Under the pieces are notes generated by a model. It was given only the letters and a program-made list of their open reading frames with translations, searched no databases and had not been told where the DNA came from. Made by a program: the position numbers and the translations under genes. Below, piece after piece: positions 17,722 through 26,788 of a stretch of DNA of 64,000 bases. Each line of letters starts with the position of its first letter. The stretch's first letter is position 1. The stretch is from Patulibacter sp. SYSU D01012 (GTDB taxonomy: Bacteria; Actinomycetota; Thermoleophilia; Solirubrobacterales; Solirubrobacteraceae): contig NZ_JAFMTB010000001.1 of NCBI RefSeq assembly GCF_017916475.1, forward strand, positions 1,388,849-1,452,848, in the 5' to 3' direction.

Positions 17722-18486
17722 ATGCTCCTCGTCGTCGACGTCGGCAACACCCAGACGCACTTCGGCGCCTTCCGCGGGCGCGAGCTCGTCGAGCACTGGC
17801 GGTTCGCCACGGTGCGGCACGAGACGGCGGACGAGCTGGGGGCCAAGCTGCGCGGCCTCCTGCAGCTCCGCGGCATCGGCATGGAGGACGTCTCCGCGTC
17901 CATCGTGTCGTCCACGGTGCCGCAGCTCGCCGACGAGTGGCGGCACATGTCCGACCGCTACCTGGACCACGAGATGGTCGTCGTGCGCCAGGGCATCCGC
18001 ACCGGCATGGCCCTGCGCTACGACAACCCGCGCGAGATCGGCGCCGACCGCCTGGTCAACGCCGTCGCGGCGTACGACCGCTTCCAGGCCGCGTGCGTCG
18101 TCGTCGACTTCGGCACCGCCATCACGTACGACCCGGTGTCCGCCGACGGCGAGTACCTGGGCGGCATCATCAGCCCGGGCGTGGAGATCTCGCTCGAGGC
18201 GCTGACGTCGCGGGCCGCCGCGCTGCCGCGCATCGACCTGGTCGCGCCGCGCCAGCTCATCGGCAAGTCGACGATCGAGGGCATCCGCTCCGGCGTCATC
18301 TACGGCTTCGCGGGCGGCGTCGACGCGATCTGCGAGCGGCTCATGGACGAGCTGGGCCACGACATCCACCTCATCGCCACGGGCGGCCTGGCGCGCCACA
18401 TCGTCCCCCACTGCCGGACGATCGACGAGGTCGACGACATGCTCACGCTGACGGGCCTGCGGATCCTCCACGAGCGCAACGCGTGA
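17722..18486 (+). CDS. coaX: Type III pantothenate kinase
   Basis: This enzyme performs the first step of coenzyme A synthesis. The 254-residue ASKHA-fold protein shows DVGNTQT (6-12), GADRLVNAVAAY, DFGTAITYD and GGIISPG, with TGGLA near the C-terminus, which are the phosphate and pantothenate sites. Length and motifs are standard. In Bacillus, coaX also follows ftsH, so its place here fits the conserved order. The first ATG after GATACT gives the family N-terminus MLLVVDVGNT. Confidence 0.96.
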   Translation: MLLVVDVGNTQTHFGAFRGRELVEHWRFATVRHETADELGAKLRGLLQLRGIGMEDVSASIVSSTVPQLADEWRHMSDRYLDHEMVVVRQGIRTGMALRYDNPREIGADRLVNAVAAYDRFQAACVVVDFGTAITYDPVSADGEYLGGIISPGVEISLEALTSRAAALPRIDLVAPRQLIGKSTIEGIRSGVIYGFAGGVDAICERLMDELGHDIHLIATGGLARHIVPHCRTIDEVDDMLTLTGLRILHERNA

Positions 18487-18495
18487 GCGACCGCG

Positions 18496-18501
18496 TAGCG
18501 T
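18496..18501 (+). promoter_or_regulatory. -10 box TAGCGT for the glyoxalase gene
   Basis: TAGCGT lies ten bases after the coaX stop and ends seven bases before ATG 18509. This also argues against the GTG at 18500, which would fall inside the box. Confidence 0.45.
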
Positions 18502-18508
18502 GGGGGGC

Positions 18509-18928
18509 ATGGCTTCGCACCTCGTCCACACCTGCGTCCGCGTCCGAGACATCGACGCCTCCGTCCGCTTCTACGAGGCCCTCGGCTTCGAGCGTCGCGG
18601 CCGTCTGAACTTCGAGACGGCCTACAACGTCTACCTCGGCCTGCCGGGCGACGGCGACCGTCTCGAGCTGACCGTCAACGTCGGCCGCGACGAGCCCTAC
18701 GACCTCGGCGAGGGCTACAACCACGTCGCGCTCACCGTCGAGGACCTCGACCAGCTCCTGGCCAACCTCAAGGCGCAGCTCGGCGTCGAGCCCGAGAAGG
18801 CGCCGTACCACCCGGGCGGCCGCGAGGAGCTGCCGCGCATCGCGTTCGTGCAGGACCCGGACGGCTACCGCATCGAGCTGATCGACGGCGCGTTCCCCAC
18901 GCCGCAGGACGCCGCCCCCGAGGCCTGA
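18509..18928 (+). CDS. gloA: Glyoxalase I (lactoylglutathione lyase family)
   Basis: A 139-residue vicinal-oxygen-chelate protein that isomerises the methylglyoxal-thiol hemithioacetal. The four metal ligands expected of GloA are all in place: H7 in LVHTCVRV, E53 in RLELTVN, H72 in YNHVALTV and E123 in YRIELID. In an actinobacterium the thiol partner may be mycothiol. It is the only gene of this kind between coaX and dus. Confidence 0.9.
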   Translation: MASHLVHTCVRVRDIDASVRFYEALGFERRGRLNFETAYNVYLGLPGDGDRLELTVNVGRDEPYDLGEGYNHVALTVEDLDQLLANLKAQLGVEPEKAPYHPGGREELPRIAFVQDPDGYRIELIDGAFPTPQDAAPEA

Positions 18929-19002
18929 GCCGCCCGCCGCGCGCCCGCCCGGTCCGCCCGGGCGCGGCGCCGCCGCCCGGCGGCCCCGGCGGTCGCGGGC
19001 GC

Positions 19003-19008
19003 TACCCT
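19003..19008 (+). promoter_or_regulatory. -10 box TACCCT for dus
   Basis: TACCCT ends seven bases before the dus ATG; the 87-base spacer upstream is almost pure G+C and has no clear -35. Confidence 0.45.
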
Positions 19009-19015
19009 CGGGGGG

Positions 19016-20056
19016 ATGCCGTCCACCGCGTCCCTCACCGAGTCCTGGTCCATCGCGGGCGTCGCCGTGCCCAACCGGGTCACGCTCGCGCCGCTCGCCG
19101 GGATCGGCAACTGGGTCGTCCGCCTGCAGGCCAAGCGCTACGGCGCGGGCTACGCGGTCTCCGAGATGGTCTCGTCGTTCGCGATCCACTACCGCAACGA
19201 CAAGACCCTGCGGGACCTCCTGAAGTTCAAGGCGGAGGAGCGCGAGAGCGGACCGGTCGCGATCCAGCTCTTCGGCCAGGACCCCGAGGTCATGCGCTCC
19301 GCCGCGGCGTACGTCGCCGAGCACGTGCCGGTCGACGTCATCGACCTGAACATGGGCTGCCCCGTCCCCAAGGTCGTCAAGACCGGCGCGGGCGCGGCGA
19401 TGCTCAAGGACCCGGACACCGCCGTGGCCGTCGCGAAGGCCGCGAAGGAGGGGTCGGGCCTGCCCGTCACCGTCAAGCTGCGCTCCGCGACGAAGAAGGA
19501 CGGCGAGCACGACGGCTACGCGCTCGCGCACCGCCTGGTCGACGAGGCGGGCGTCGACGCGATCGGCTTCCACCCGCGCAGCGCGCAGGTGCACCACAAG
19601 GGCTTCCCGGACTACGACCTGGCGGCCCGCCTGGTGCAGGAGCTGCCCGTGCCGGTCGTGCTGTCGGGCGGCCTGCACGACGACGCGCAGACGCTCGCGG
19701 CGTACGAGCAGGTCGGCCCCGCGGCCGTCATGCTCGCGCGCGGCGCCCTCGGCAACCCGTGGCACTTCGCGGCGCTGCTCGGCCTGCGCGAGAGCGCGGT
19801 GCCGACGGTCGACGAGGTCGCGGCCGAGTTCGACTGGGTGCTCGACCGCACGATCGAGCACCTCGGCGCCGAGCGCGCGGGGCGCTACCTGCGCAAGCAC
19901 TACCCGTGGTACGTCGAGCGCCTGGCCGACGCCGCCGCGGGCGCGCTCGACGCGACGCCGGACAAGCGGCTGCAGGAGGCGCTGCAGCGCACGGAGGACG
20001 TCGAGGCGGCCCGCGCGGCGTTCCGCGAGGCCGCCGGCGCGGCCGTCCCGGCCTGA
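19016..20056 (+). CDS. dusB: tRNA-dihydrouridine synthase
   Basis: A 346-residue FMN-dependent enzyme that reduces uridines in the tRNA D-loop. The TIM barrel starts TLAPLAGIGNWVVRLQAKRYGAG. The catalytic cysteine is in LNMGCPVPK, the flavin phosphate site is in LSGGLHDD and ARGALGNPW, and HPRSAQ carries the conserved His/Arg. A helical C-terminal tRNA-binding domain (RYLRKHYPWYVERL) follows. A dus gene just before lysS is also seen in Bacillus. Confidence 0.95.
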   Translation: MPSTASLTESWSIAGVAVPNRVTLAPLAGIGNWVVRLQAKRYGAGYAVSEMVSSFAIHYRNDKTLRDLLKFKAEERESGPVAIQLFGQDPEVMRSAAAYVAEHVPVDVIDLNMGCPVPKVVKTGAGAAMLKDPDTAVAVAKAAKEGSGLPVTVKLRSATKKDGEHDGYALAHRLVDEAGVDAIGFHPRSAQVHHKGFPDYDLAARLVQELPVPVVLSGGLHDDAQTLAAYEQVGPAAVMLARGALGNPWHFAALLGLRESAVPTVDEVAAEFDWVLDRTIEHLGAERAGRYLRKHYPWYVERLADAAAGALDATPDKRLQEALQRTEDVEAARAAFREAAGAAVPA

Positions 20057-20118
20057 GCTGCGGCTCCGACGACCGTCCGCAGGCCGCGCCGAGGCCTGGC
20101 GCCGCCGGAGCGCATGGC

Positions 20119-20124
20119 TATACT
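20119..20124 (+). promoter_or_regulatory. -10 box TATACT upstream of greA
   Basis: TATACT, preceded by TGGC, is the best -10 in the 166-base dus-greA space. It implies a leader of 70-90 bases, consistent with greA having a Shine-Dalgarno site. Confidence 0.5.
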
Positions 20125-20222
20125 GCCCGCTCCGTTCGGCGGACGTCCGCGTCCGTCGGCGCCCCGCACATCCCCATCGGGCCGCGCCCCCGCGAGCGGT
20201 GCCGAAGGCGAAAGGTCGCACG

Positions 20223-20696
20223 TTGCCCAAGGACGTCATCCTCACCCCCGAGGGTCTCGAGAAGCTCAAGCAGGAGCTCGATCACCTCTCGACCGCCAAG
20301 CGCCGCGAGGTGGCGGAGCGGATCAAGGACGCCCGCGAGTTCGGCGACATCTCGGAGAACTCCGAGTACGACGACGCGAAGAACGAGCAGGCCGCCGTCG
20401 AGCGCCGCATCCTCGAGATCGAGGAGCAGCTGCGCTCGGCCTCCGTCATCGACGAGTCCTCCCTGACCACCGACAGCGTGCAGGTCGGCACGCGCGTGAC
20501 GGTCAAGGACGAGAAGGGGGGGACGAAGGAGTACGCGCTCGTCGGGTCCGCCGAGGCGAACCCCGAGGAGAACAAGCTCTCGAACGAGTCCCCGGTCGGC
20601 AAGGCCCTCATCGGCCAGCCGAAGGGCGCGACGGTCACGGTGAACCTGCCGAACGGCCGGACGCGGACCCTCGAGATCACCGACATCTCGCGATGA
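20223..20696 (+). CDS. greA: Transcription elongation factor GreA
   Basis: GreA rescues backtracked RNA polymerase by stimulating transcript cleavage. The N-terminal coiled coil carries [15 protein letters not shown], with the acidic tip, and the C-terminal domain has [22 protein letters not shown] at 20223 gives 157 residues, the normal family length, and lies seven bases after AAAGG. A GTG at 20199 would add eight residues and has no good ribosome site. The stop is 25 bases before lysS. Confidence 0.95.
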   Translation: MPKDVILTPEGLEKLKQELDHLSTAKRREVAERIKDAREFGDISENSEYDDAKNEQAAVERRILEIEEQLRSASVIDESSLTTDSVQVGTRVTVKDEKGGTKEYALVGSAEANPEENKLSNESPVGKALIGQPKGATVTVNLPNGRTRTLEITDISR

Positions 20697-20721
20697 CCGG
20701 CGCGCCCGCGCGCCCCTCCGC

Positions 20722-22236
20722 ATGACCGACCACACTCCCGACGCCCCGGCCGGCGACGCCGGGGACGGCACCGACCTGCTCGCGGTCCGCCGCGCCAAGC
20801 TCGACCGTCTCCGCGCCGCGGGGATCGAGCCGTTCCCCCACGACTTCGACGACGTCGAGCCCATCGCCGACGTCCGCGCCCGCCACGAGGGGCTGGAGGC
20901 CGGCGCCGAGACCGACGTCCGCCACCGCATCGCGGGCCGCCTGCGCGCCCGCCGCGGCCAGGGCAAGATGGCGTTCCTCGACGTCGACGACCGCTCCGGC
21001 AAGCTCCAGGTCCAGGCCAAGCTCGACGTGCTCGGCGAGGAGCGCATGGAGCGCCTGCTCGAGGACGTCGACCTCGGCGACCTGATCGGCGTCGACGGCG
21101 TCGCGTTCGTCTCGCGCCGCGGCGAGCTGACGCTGCGGGCCGAGGACGTCACCGTCCTCGCCAAGTCCCTGCGCCCCCCGCCCGACAAGCACCACGGCGT
21201 GCAGGACGTCGAGCTGCGCCAGCGCCGCCGCGAGCTGGACCTCATCGGCAACGACGACACCCGCCGGGCGTTCATCATGCGCTCGCGGATCGTCTCCGAG
21301 ATCCGCCGCTTCCTCGACGACGCGGGCTTCCTCGAGGTCGAGACGCCGGTGCTGCAGCCGCTCTACGGCGGCGCGCTCGCGCGGCCGTTCGTCACGCACC
21401 ACAACGCGCTGGACCGCGACCTGTACCTGCGGATCGCGACCGAGCTGTACCTCAAGCGCCTCATCGTCGGCGGCCTCGAGCGCGTCTACGAGCTGGGGAA
21501 GAACTTCCGCAACGAGGGCATCTCGCACAAGCACAACCCCGAGTTCACGATGCTCGAGTGGTACGAGGCGTACGCGGACGTCGAGGACGCCGCGAACCGC
21601 CTCGAGGCGTGCGTCGCGCACGTCGCCGCCGCCGTGGAGGACCTCGCCCCGCCCTCCCCGATCCGCTGGACGGAGCCGTGGGCGCGCAAGACGCTCGCGG
21701 GCGCCATCGAGGAGGAGACCGGCATCGACGTGCTCGCCCACCGCACGGCCGACGAGCTGGCCGCGGTCATCCGCGCGTCGGACCGCACGGACGTCCAGCC
21801 GGACGGTCGGACGTGGCCGCAGCTCGTGGACGACCTGCTGAGCAAGGACGTCGAGCCCAAGCTCATCCAGCCCACGATGCTCTTCGACTACCCCGTCGAG
21901 CTGTCCCCGTTCGCGAAGCGCAAGCGCACGGAGAGCGGCGAGGACACCGGGCTCGTCGAGCGCTTCGAGGCGTTCGCCATGGGCATGGAGATCGCCAACG
22001 CGTTCTCCGAGCTCAACGACCCGGACGAGCAGCGCCGCCGCTTCGAGGAGCAGGCGCGCCTGGAGCTCGAGGGCGACGACGAGGCGCAGCCCTACGACGA
22101 GTCCTTCGTCGAGGCGCTCGAGCAGGGCATGCCCCCGACGGGCGGCCTGGGCCTGGGCATCGACCGGCTCGTCATCTGCATGACGGGGCGCAGCACGATC
22201 CGCGAGGTCGTGCTCTTCCCGACGATGCGCGACTGA
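20722..22236 (+). CDS. lysS: Lysyl-tRNA synthetase, class II
   Basis: A 504-residue enzyme that charges tRNA-Lys. An OB-fold anticodon-binding domain ([22 protein letters not shown]) precedes the class II catalytic core. Motif 2 is [23 protein letters not shown], and motif 3 is [15 protein letters not shown] near the C-terminus. The length is standard. It lies 25 bp after greA, probably in one transcript, and ends at a strong hairpin. Confidence 0.97.
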   Translation: MTDHTPDAPAGDAGDGTDLLAVRRAKLDRLRAAGIEPFPHDFDDVEPIADVRARHEGLEAGAETDVRHRIAGRLRARRGQGKMAFLDVDDRSGKLQVQAKLDVLGEERMERLLEDVDLGDLIGVDGVAFVSRRGELTLRAEDVTVLAKSLRPPPDKHHGVQDVELRQRRRELDLIGNDDTRRAFIMRSRIVSEIRRFLDDAGFLEVETPVLQPLYGGALARPFVTHHNALDRDLYLRIATELYLKRLIVGGLERVYELGKNFRNEGISHKHNPEFTMLEWYEAYADVEDAANRLEACVAHVAAAVEDLAPPSPIRWTEPWARKTLAGAIEEETGIDVLAHRTADELAAVIRASDRTDVQPDGRTWPQLVDDLLSKDVEPKLIQPTMLFDYPVELSPFAKRKRTESGEDTGLVERFEAFAMGMEIANAFSELNDPDEQRRRFEEQARLELEGDDEAQPYDESFVEALEQGMPPTGGLGLGIDRLVICMTGRSTIREVVLFPTMRD

Positions 22237-22259
22237 GCGTCACCCGTCGTGACTGGCGA

Positions 22260-22291
22260 CCGTGCGCCCCGGGTACCCGAGGGGCGCACGG
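22260..22291 (+). terminator. Terminator hairpin after lysS
   Basis: CCGTGCGCCCC (22260-22270) pairs perfectly with 22281-22291 around a loop that itself contains the palindrome GGGTACCC. It begins 24 bases after the lysS stop. Confidence 0.65.
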
Positions 22292-22370
22292 GACGCATCC
22301 GCCGGACGTTCAGGCGTCGTATCGGGGGTGAGGACCGGAGACCCGTCAGAGGCGACGACCGCCGCTGGTA

Positions 22371-22376
22371 GGATTT
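22371..22376 (+). promoter_or_regulatory. -10 box TAGGAT for clpC
   Basis: TAGGAT, with T-rich sequence right after it, lies about 26 bases before the clpC ATG. GGAAGG at 22389-22394 is the ribosome site. No CtsR or HspR operator is recognised. Confidence 0.45.
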
Positions 22377-22401
22377 CTCTTCAGCCACGGAAGGACCCAG
22401 G

Positions 22402-24969
22402 ATGTTCGAGCGATTCACAGAACGAGCCAGGCAGGTCGTCGTTCTCGCCCAGGAAGAGGCGCGGACGCTCAAGCACAACTACATCGGGACCGAGCACATC
22501 CTGCTCGGCCTCCTGCGCGAGGAGGAGGGGCTGGCGGCACGCGTGCTCGAGTCCCTCGACATCACCGTCGAGCGCGTGCGGGCGCAGGTCGTCCGCATCG
22601 TCGGGTCGGGCGAGGAGGTCACCTCCGGTCAGATCCCGTTCACCCCGCGCGCGAAGAAGGTCCTCGAGCTGGCGCTGCGCGAAGCGCTGAGCCTTGGGCA
22701 CAACTACATCGGCACGGAGCACATCCTGCTCGGCCTGGTCCGCGAGAACGAGGGCGTCGCCGCCCGGATCCTCCTGGACTTCGACGCCGACAGCGAGAAG
22801 ATCCGCAACGAGGTCATCCGGATGCTCTCCGGCCCGGGCGGTCGTCGGCAGACGGCCGGCTCGTCCGTGGGCGGCACCGGGGCGTCGACGGAGGGGTCGC
22901 CGCAGAAGCGCTCCTCCAAGGTCCTCGACCAGTTCGGTCGCGACCTGACGAAGCTCGCCGCCGACGGCAAGCTGGACCCGGTCGTCGGTCGCGAGACCGA
23001 GATCGAGCGGATCATGCAGATCCTCTCCCGCCGCACGAAGAACAACCCCGTGCTGATCGGCGAGCCCGGCGTCGGCAAGACCGCCGTCGTCGAGGGCCTC
23101 GCGCAGGCCATCTCCTCGGGCGAGGTGCCCGAGCTGCTGCGCGACAAGCAGATCTACACGCTGGACCTCGCCGCCCTCGTCGCCGGGTCGAAGTACCGCG
23201 GCGAGTTCGAGGAGCGCCTGAAGAAGGTGATGAAGGAGATCGCCAACAAGGGCGACGTCATCCTCTTCATCGACGAGATCCACAACCTCGTCGGCGCGGG
23301 CGCGGCCGAGGGCGCGATCGACGCGGCCTCGATCCTGAAGCCGGCGCTCGCCCGTGGCGAGCTGCAGACGATCGGCGCGACGACGATCGACGAGTACCGC
23401 AAGTACCTCGAGCGCGACTCCGCGCTGGAGCGCCGCTTCCAGCAGGTGCGCGTCGAGCAGCCGGCGCCCGAGGAGGCCGTCCAGATCCTCAAGGGCCTGC
23501 GCGACCGCTACGAGCAGCACCACAAGGTCGAGATCACCGACGAGGCCCTCCAGGCCGCCGTCGAGCTCGCCGACCGCTACATCTCCGACCGCCAGCTCCC
23601 CGACAAGGCGATCGACCTCATCGACGAGGCGGCCTCGCGCAAGCGGATCCGCTCGATGGCGTCGCCGCCGGTCTTCCAGGAGGTCGAGGAGCAGATCGCC
23701 GAGGCGCGCCGCAAGAAGGACGCCGCGATCGAGGCGCAGGAGTACGAGGCGGCCGCCGCGCTGCGCGACGAGGAGCGCAAGCTCGTCCAGAAGAAGCGCG
23801 AGCTCGTCGAGCAGTGGGAGCAGGGCGAGGGCGACCAGCCGCGCCTGTCGATCGGCGAGGAGGAGATCGCCGACATCGTCTCCATGTGGACCGGCATCCC
23901 CGTGTTCAAGCTGACGGAGGCGGAGACCCGCCGCCTGATGCGCATGGAGGAGGAGCTCCACGAGCGCGTCATCGGCCAGGACCAGGCCGTCAAGGTCGTC
24001 TCGAAGGCCATCCGCCGCTCGCGCGCCGGCCTGAAGGACCCGAAGCGGCCGACCGGCTCGTTCATCTTCCTGGGCCCGACGGGCGTGGGCAAGACGGAGC
24101 TGGCGAAGTCGCTCGCCACGTTCCTCTTCGGCGACGCCGACGCGATGGTCCGCGTCGACATGTCGGAGTACATGGAGAAGCACGCCGTGTCGCGCCTGGT
24201 GGGCTCGCCCCCCGGCTACGTCGGCTACGACGAGGGCGGGCAGCTGACCGAGGCCGTGCGCCGCAAGCCGTACTCCGTGCTGCTGCTGGACGAGATCGAG
24301 AAGGCCCACCCGGACGTCTTCAACCTGCTGCTCCAGATCCTGGAGGACGGCCGGCTGACCGACTCCCAGGGCCGCACGGTCGACTTCCGGCACGCCATCG
24401 TGATCATGACGTCGAACATCGGCGCCTCCGAGATCGCGAAGTCGACGCCCCTGGGCTTCCAGGTCGGCGACGAGGACGAGTCGCTCACGTACGAGGACAT
24501 GAAGCAGCGCGTCACCGGCGAGCTGAAGAAGGCCTTCAAGCCCGAGTTCCTCAACCGCATCGACGAGGTCATCGTCTTCCACAAGCTCAACAAGGAGCAG
24601 ATCACCCAGATCGTGGAGCTGATGATCGACCGCGTGCGGGCCTCGCTCCGCGACCGCGAGCTGACGCTCGAGCTCTCGGACGGCGTGCGGGACCTGCTGG
24701 TCGAGAAGGGCTGGGACCCGGCGATGGGTGCCCGCCCGCTGCGCCGGGCGATCCAGCGCTACATCGAGGATCCGCTCGCGGACTTCGTGCTCGCGAACCA
24801 GGTGCCGCCCAACGCGCAGGTGCGCGTCGACCTGGCGCCGGAGGACGACGACGAGAACGACGTCCGCCTGACCGTCGTGGAGTCCCCGGTGCCGGTGCCC
24901 GCCGCCGTGGGCGGCGAGGACGCCACCGACGAGCAGCCGCAGGAGCAGCCGCCGGCCGAGAGCGCGTAG
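22402..24969 (+). CDS. clpC: ATP-dependent Clp protease ATPase subunit ClpC
   Basis: An 855-residue AAA+ unfoldase that feeds substrates to ClpP. Two Clp_N repeats carry the duplicated [12 protein letters not shown] segment. Walker A motifs are GEPGVGKT from residue 220 and GPTGVGKT from 558. The UVR-type coiled coil ([15 protein letters not shown]) lies between the AAA domains, as in ClpC and not ClpB. The C-terminal 30 residues are acidic and Pro/Glu-rich. The upstream regulators ctsR, mcsA and mcsB of Bacillus are missing, which is normal for Actinobacteria. Confidence 0.97.
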   Translation: MFERFTERARQVVVLAQEEARTLKHNYIGTEHILLGLLREEEGLAARVLESLDITVERVRAQVVRIVGSGEEVTSGQIPFTPRAKKVLELALREALSLGHNYIGTEHILLGLVRENEGVAARILLDFDADSEKIRNEVIRMLSGPGGRRQTAGSSVGGTGASTEGSPQKRSSKVLDQFGRDLTKLAADGKLDPVVGRETEIERIMQILSRRTKNNPVLIGEPGVGKTAVVEGLAQAISSGEVPELLRDKQIYTLDLAALVAGSKYRGEFEERLKKVMKEIANKGDVILFIDEIHNLVGAGAAEGAIDAASILKPALARGELQTIGATTIDEYRKYLERDSALERRFQQVRVEQPAPEEAVQILKGLRDRYEQHHKVEITDEALQAAVELADRYISDRQLPDKAIDLIDEAASRKRIRSMASPPVFQEVEEQIAEARRKKDAAIEAQEYEAAAALRDEERKLVQKKRELVEQWEQGEGDQPRLSIGEEEIADIVSMWTGIPVFKLTEAETRRLMRMEEELHERVIGQDQAVKVVSKAIRRSRAGLKDPKRPTGSFIFLGPTGVGKTELAKSLATFLFGDADAMVRVDMSEYMEKHAVSRLVGSPPGYVGYDEGGQLTEAVRRKPYSVLLLDEIEKAHPDVFNLLLQILEDGRLTDSQGRTVDFRHAIVIMTSNIGASEIAKSTPLGFQVGDEDESLTYEDMKQRVTGELKKAFKPEFLNRIDEVIVFHKLNKEQITQIVELMIDRVRASLRDRELTLELSDGVRDLLVEKGWDPAMGARPLRRAIQRYIEDPLADFVLANQVPPNAQVRVDLAPEDDDENDVRLTVVESPVPVPAAVGGEDATDEQPQEQPPAESA

Positions 24970-24992
24970 CGCTCGGTCGACACCGATTCCGC

Positions 24993-25027
24993 CGCGAGGG
25001 GCGGGGCCGACGGCCCCGCCCCTCGCG
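24993..25027 (+). terminator. Terminator hairpin after clpC
   Basis: A 16-bp perfect stem (arms 24993-25008 and 25012-25027) with loop GAC starts 24 bases after the clpC stop. It is the most stable such structure in the window but lacks a T tract. Confidence 0.65.
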
Positions 25028-25124
25028 CGTCCGGGGTGTGGTCGCCGGGCGCCATGCGCCCCTCGGCGCCGTCACGACGCCGATCCGGCACGAACGGACG
25101 CACCCGTGCCGCCGGTGGCGGGCC

Positions 25125-25130
25125 TACCGT
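25125..25130 (+). promoter_or_regulatory. -10 box TACCGT for radA
   Basis: TACCGT ends ten bases before the radA ATG at 25141, in a gap after the clpC terminator. Confidence 0.45.
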
Positions 25131-25140
25131 TGTTCGGTCC

Positions 25141-26586
25141 ATGGCCCGCTCCGCCACGATCCACGTCTGCACCGCCTGCGGCCACGAGACGCCGCGCTGG
25201 CTGGGCCAGTGCCCGGGCTGCGGCGCCTGGGGGACGATCACCGAGGAGCGCGCGACGAAGCCCTCGGGCGGGCGTGGCGGCAAGCCCGCGGCCGGGAGCG
25301 GCGCCCGCGCCGGGGGGGTGCCGGCCGGCCGGCCGACGCGCCTGCGCGACGTCTCGGCGCCGCGGGTGCCGCGCCTGCGCACCGGGCTCGGCGAGGTGGA
25401 TCGCGTCCTGGGCGGCGGCCTGGTCCCCGGCTCGCTCGTCCTGCTCGGCGGCTCGCCCGGCATCGGCAAGTCGACGCTGCTGAACACCGTCCTGGGGCAC
25501 CTCCAGGGCGCCGGCACGCGCACCCTCTACGTCTCCGGCGAGGAGTCGGCGGCGCAGGTGCGCCTGCGGGCGGAGCGCCTGGCGGCGCCGCCGGCCGAGG
25601 ACGGCGGCGCGGACGGCCCGCCCGTGGGCCTCGCGGCCGCGCTCGACGTCCCGATCCTGGCCGAGACGGACCTCGCCACGGTCATCGCGACGATCGAGGA
25701 GGAGCGCCCCGAGGTCTGCGTCATCGACTCCGTGCAGACGATGCACGACCCCGACCTGACCGGTGCGCCGGGCTCCGTGGGGCAGGTGCGCGAGGTCGCC
25801 GGCCGGCTCATGGAGGTCGCCAAGCGGCTCGACGTCGCCACCGTCCTGGTCGGCCACGTCACGAAGGAGGGCGCCCTGGCGGGTCCCCGCGTCCTCGAGC
25901 ACCTCGTGGACTGCGTCCTGCAGTTCGAGGGCGAGCGCGAGCGCACGTACCGCACGCTGCGCGCGAGCAAGAACCGCTTCGGCTCGACGAACGAGGCGGG
26001 CGTCTTCGAGATGCGCGGCGTCGGGCTCGTCGAGGTCCTCGACCCGTCCGCGCGCTTCGTCGGCGAGGCGACCCGCGCCGCCGGCTCCGTGGTGCTCTGC
26101 GCGATGGAGGGCACCCGTCCCCTGCTCGTCGAGGTGCAGGCGCTCGTCTCGCCCAGCGAGCTCGTCCCGCCCCGACGCGTGTGCAACGGCATCGACCGCA
26201 ACCGCCTGGCGCTCGTCCTGGCCGTCCTGGGCCGCCACGCCGGGCTCTCCACGAGCACCCACGACGTCTTCGTCAACGTCGTCGGCGGGGTGCGCGCGGA
26301 CGAGCCGGGCGCGGACCTGGCCGTCGCGCTCGCGGTCGCCTCGGCGGCCCGCGGGATCGTGCCGGGCGGCGACGGGACGGGGGAGGGGGCGGAGCCGCCG
26401 CTGCCCGTCGCCTGCTTCGGCGAGGTCGGCCTGACGGGCGAGCTGCGCGGGGTCGCCCACGCCGACCGCCGGCTGGCGGAGGCGCGGAAGTTCGGCCTCG
26501 GCGCGGTCGTCAGCCCCGAGCGCTGCCCGACGTTGCGCGACGCGCTGCGCACCGCGCTGCCGCGGGCGCGCAAGGGCGCGGCCTGA
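25141..26586 (+). CDS. radA: DNA repair protein RadA
   Basis: RadA is a RecA-like branch-migration ATPase in recombination. The 481-residue protein has a four-cysteine zinc finger (CTACG at 10-14 and CPGCG), Walker A GGSPGIGKST, the RadA-specific KNRFGST motif, and a Lon-like C-terminal domain (VFVNVVGGVRADEPGADLAVALA). ATG 25141 gives the standard MARSATIHVCTACG start. The next gene is disA, as in Bacillus and mycobacteria. Confidence 0.96.
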   Translation: MARSATIHVCTACGHETPRWLGQCPGCGAWGTITEERATKPSGGRGGKPAAGSGARAGGVPAGRPTRLRDVSAPRVPRLRTGLGEVDRVLGGGLVPGSLVLLGGSPGIGKSTLLNTVLGHLQGAGTRTLYVSGEESAAQVRLRAERLAAPPAEDGGADGPPVGLAAALDVPILAETDLATVIATIEEERPEVCVIDSVQTMHDPDLTGAPGSVGQVREVAGRLMEVAKRLDVATVLVGHVTKEGALAGPRVLEHLVDCVLQFEGERERTYRTLRASKNRFGSTNEAGVFEMRGVGLVEVLDPSARFVGEATRAAGSVVLCAMEGTRPLLVEVQALVSPSELVPPRRVCNGIDRNRLALVLAVLGRHAGLSTSTHDVFVNVVGGVRADEPGADLAVALAVASAARGIVPGGDGTGEGAEPPLPVACFGEVGLTGELRGVAHADRRLAEARKFGLGAVVSPERCPTLRDALRTALPRARKGAA

Positions 26587-26688
26587 CGCGCGTCCCCGCG
26601 GCCGGCCGATCCGGGGTAGGGTCGGCCCGACGCCGGGCACGACCCCCCCCCGAGCGCACGGATCGGCCGTCTGGGACGGCTCGGGCGG

Positions 26689-26705
26689 CTCGCGACGATC
26701 GCGAG
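26689..26705 (+). terminator. Hairpin in the radA-disA gap
   Basis: CTCGCGA and TCGCGAG enclose a CGA loop, about 100 bases after radA. The sequence then becomes unusually AT-rich for this genome towards disA. Confidence 0.4.
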
Positions 26706-26754
26706 TCCTCGCCCGATCAAAGCCGAACATATCCAACCGCGAAAATTCGTGGTG

Positions 26755-26771
26755 GGAGGACTGCTACCTCC
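26755..26771. promoter_or_regulatory. Inverted repeat overlapping the disA promoter
   Basis: GGAGG and CCTCC are separated by seven bases, and the repeat ends five bases before the TACATT -10 box of disA. It occupies the spacer and -35 position, where an operator would act. No known regulator motif is recognised. Confidence 0.4.
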
Positions 26772-26775
26772 TTGA

Positions 26776-26781
26776 TACATT
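26776..26781 (+). promoter_or_regulatory. -10 box TACATT for disA
   Basis: TACATT ends seven bases before the disA ATG, suggesting a leaderless message. No separate Shine-Dalgarno site fits the ATG. Confidence 0.45.
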
Positions 26782-26788
26782 TGTAGCG

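Noticed and set aside
20118-24582. Minus-strand open frames opposite greA, lysS and clpC
   Set aside because: All are Arg/Leu/Val-rich mirror products of conserved plus-strand genes.
26643-26651. Run of nine C residues
   Set aside because: A short homopolymer in GC-rich noncoding DNA; no repeat structure or gene depends on it. It may also be a sequencing weak point.
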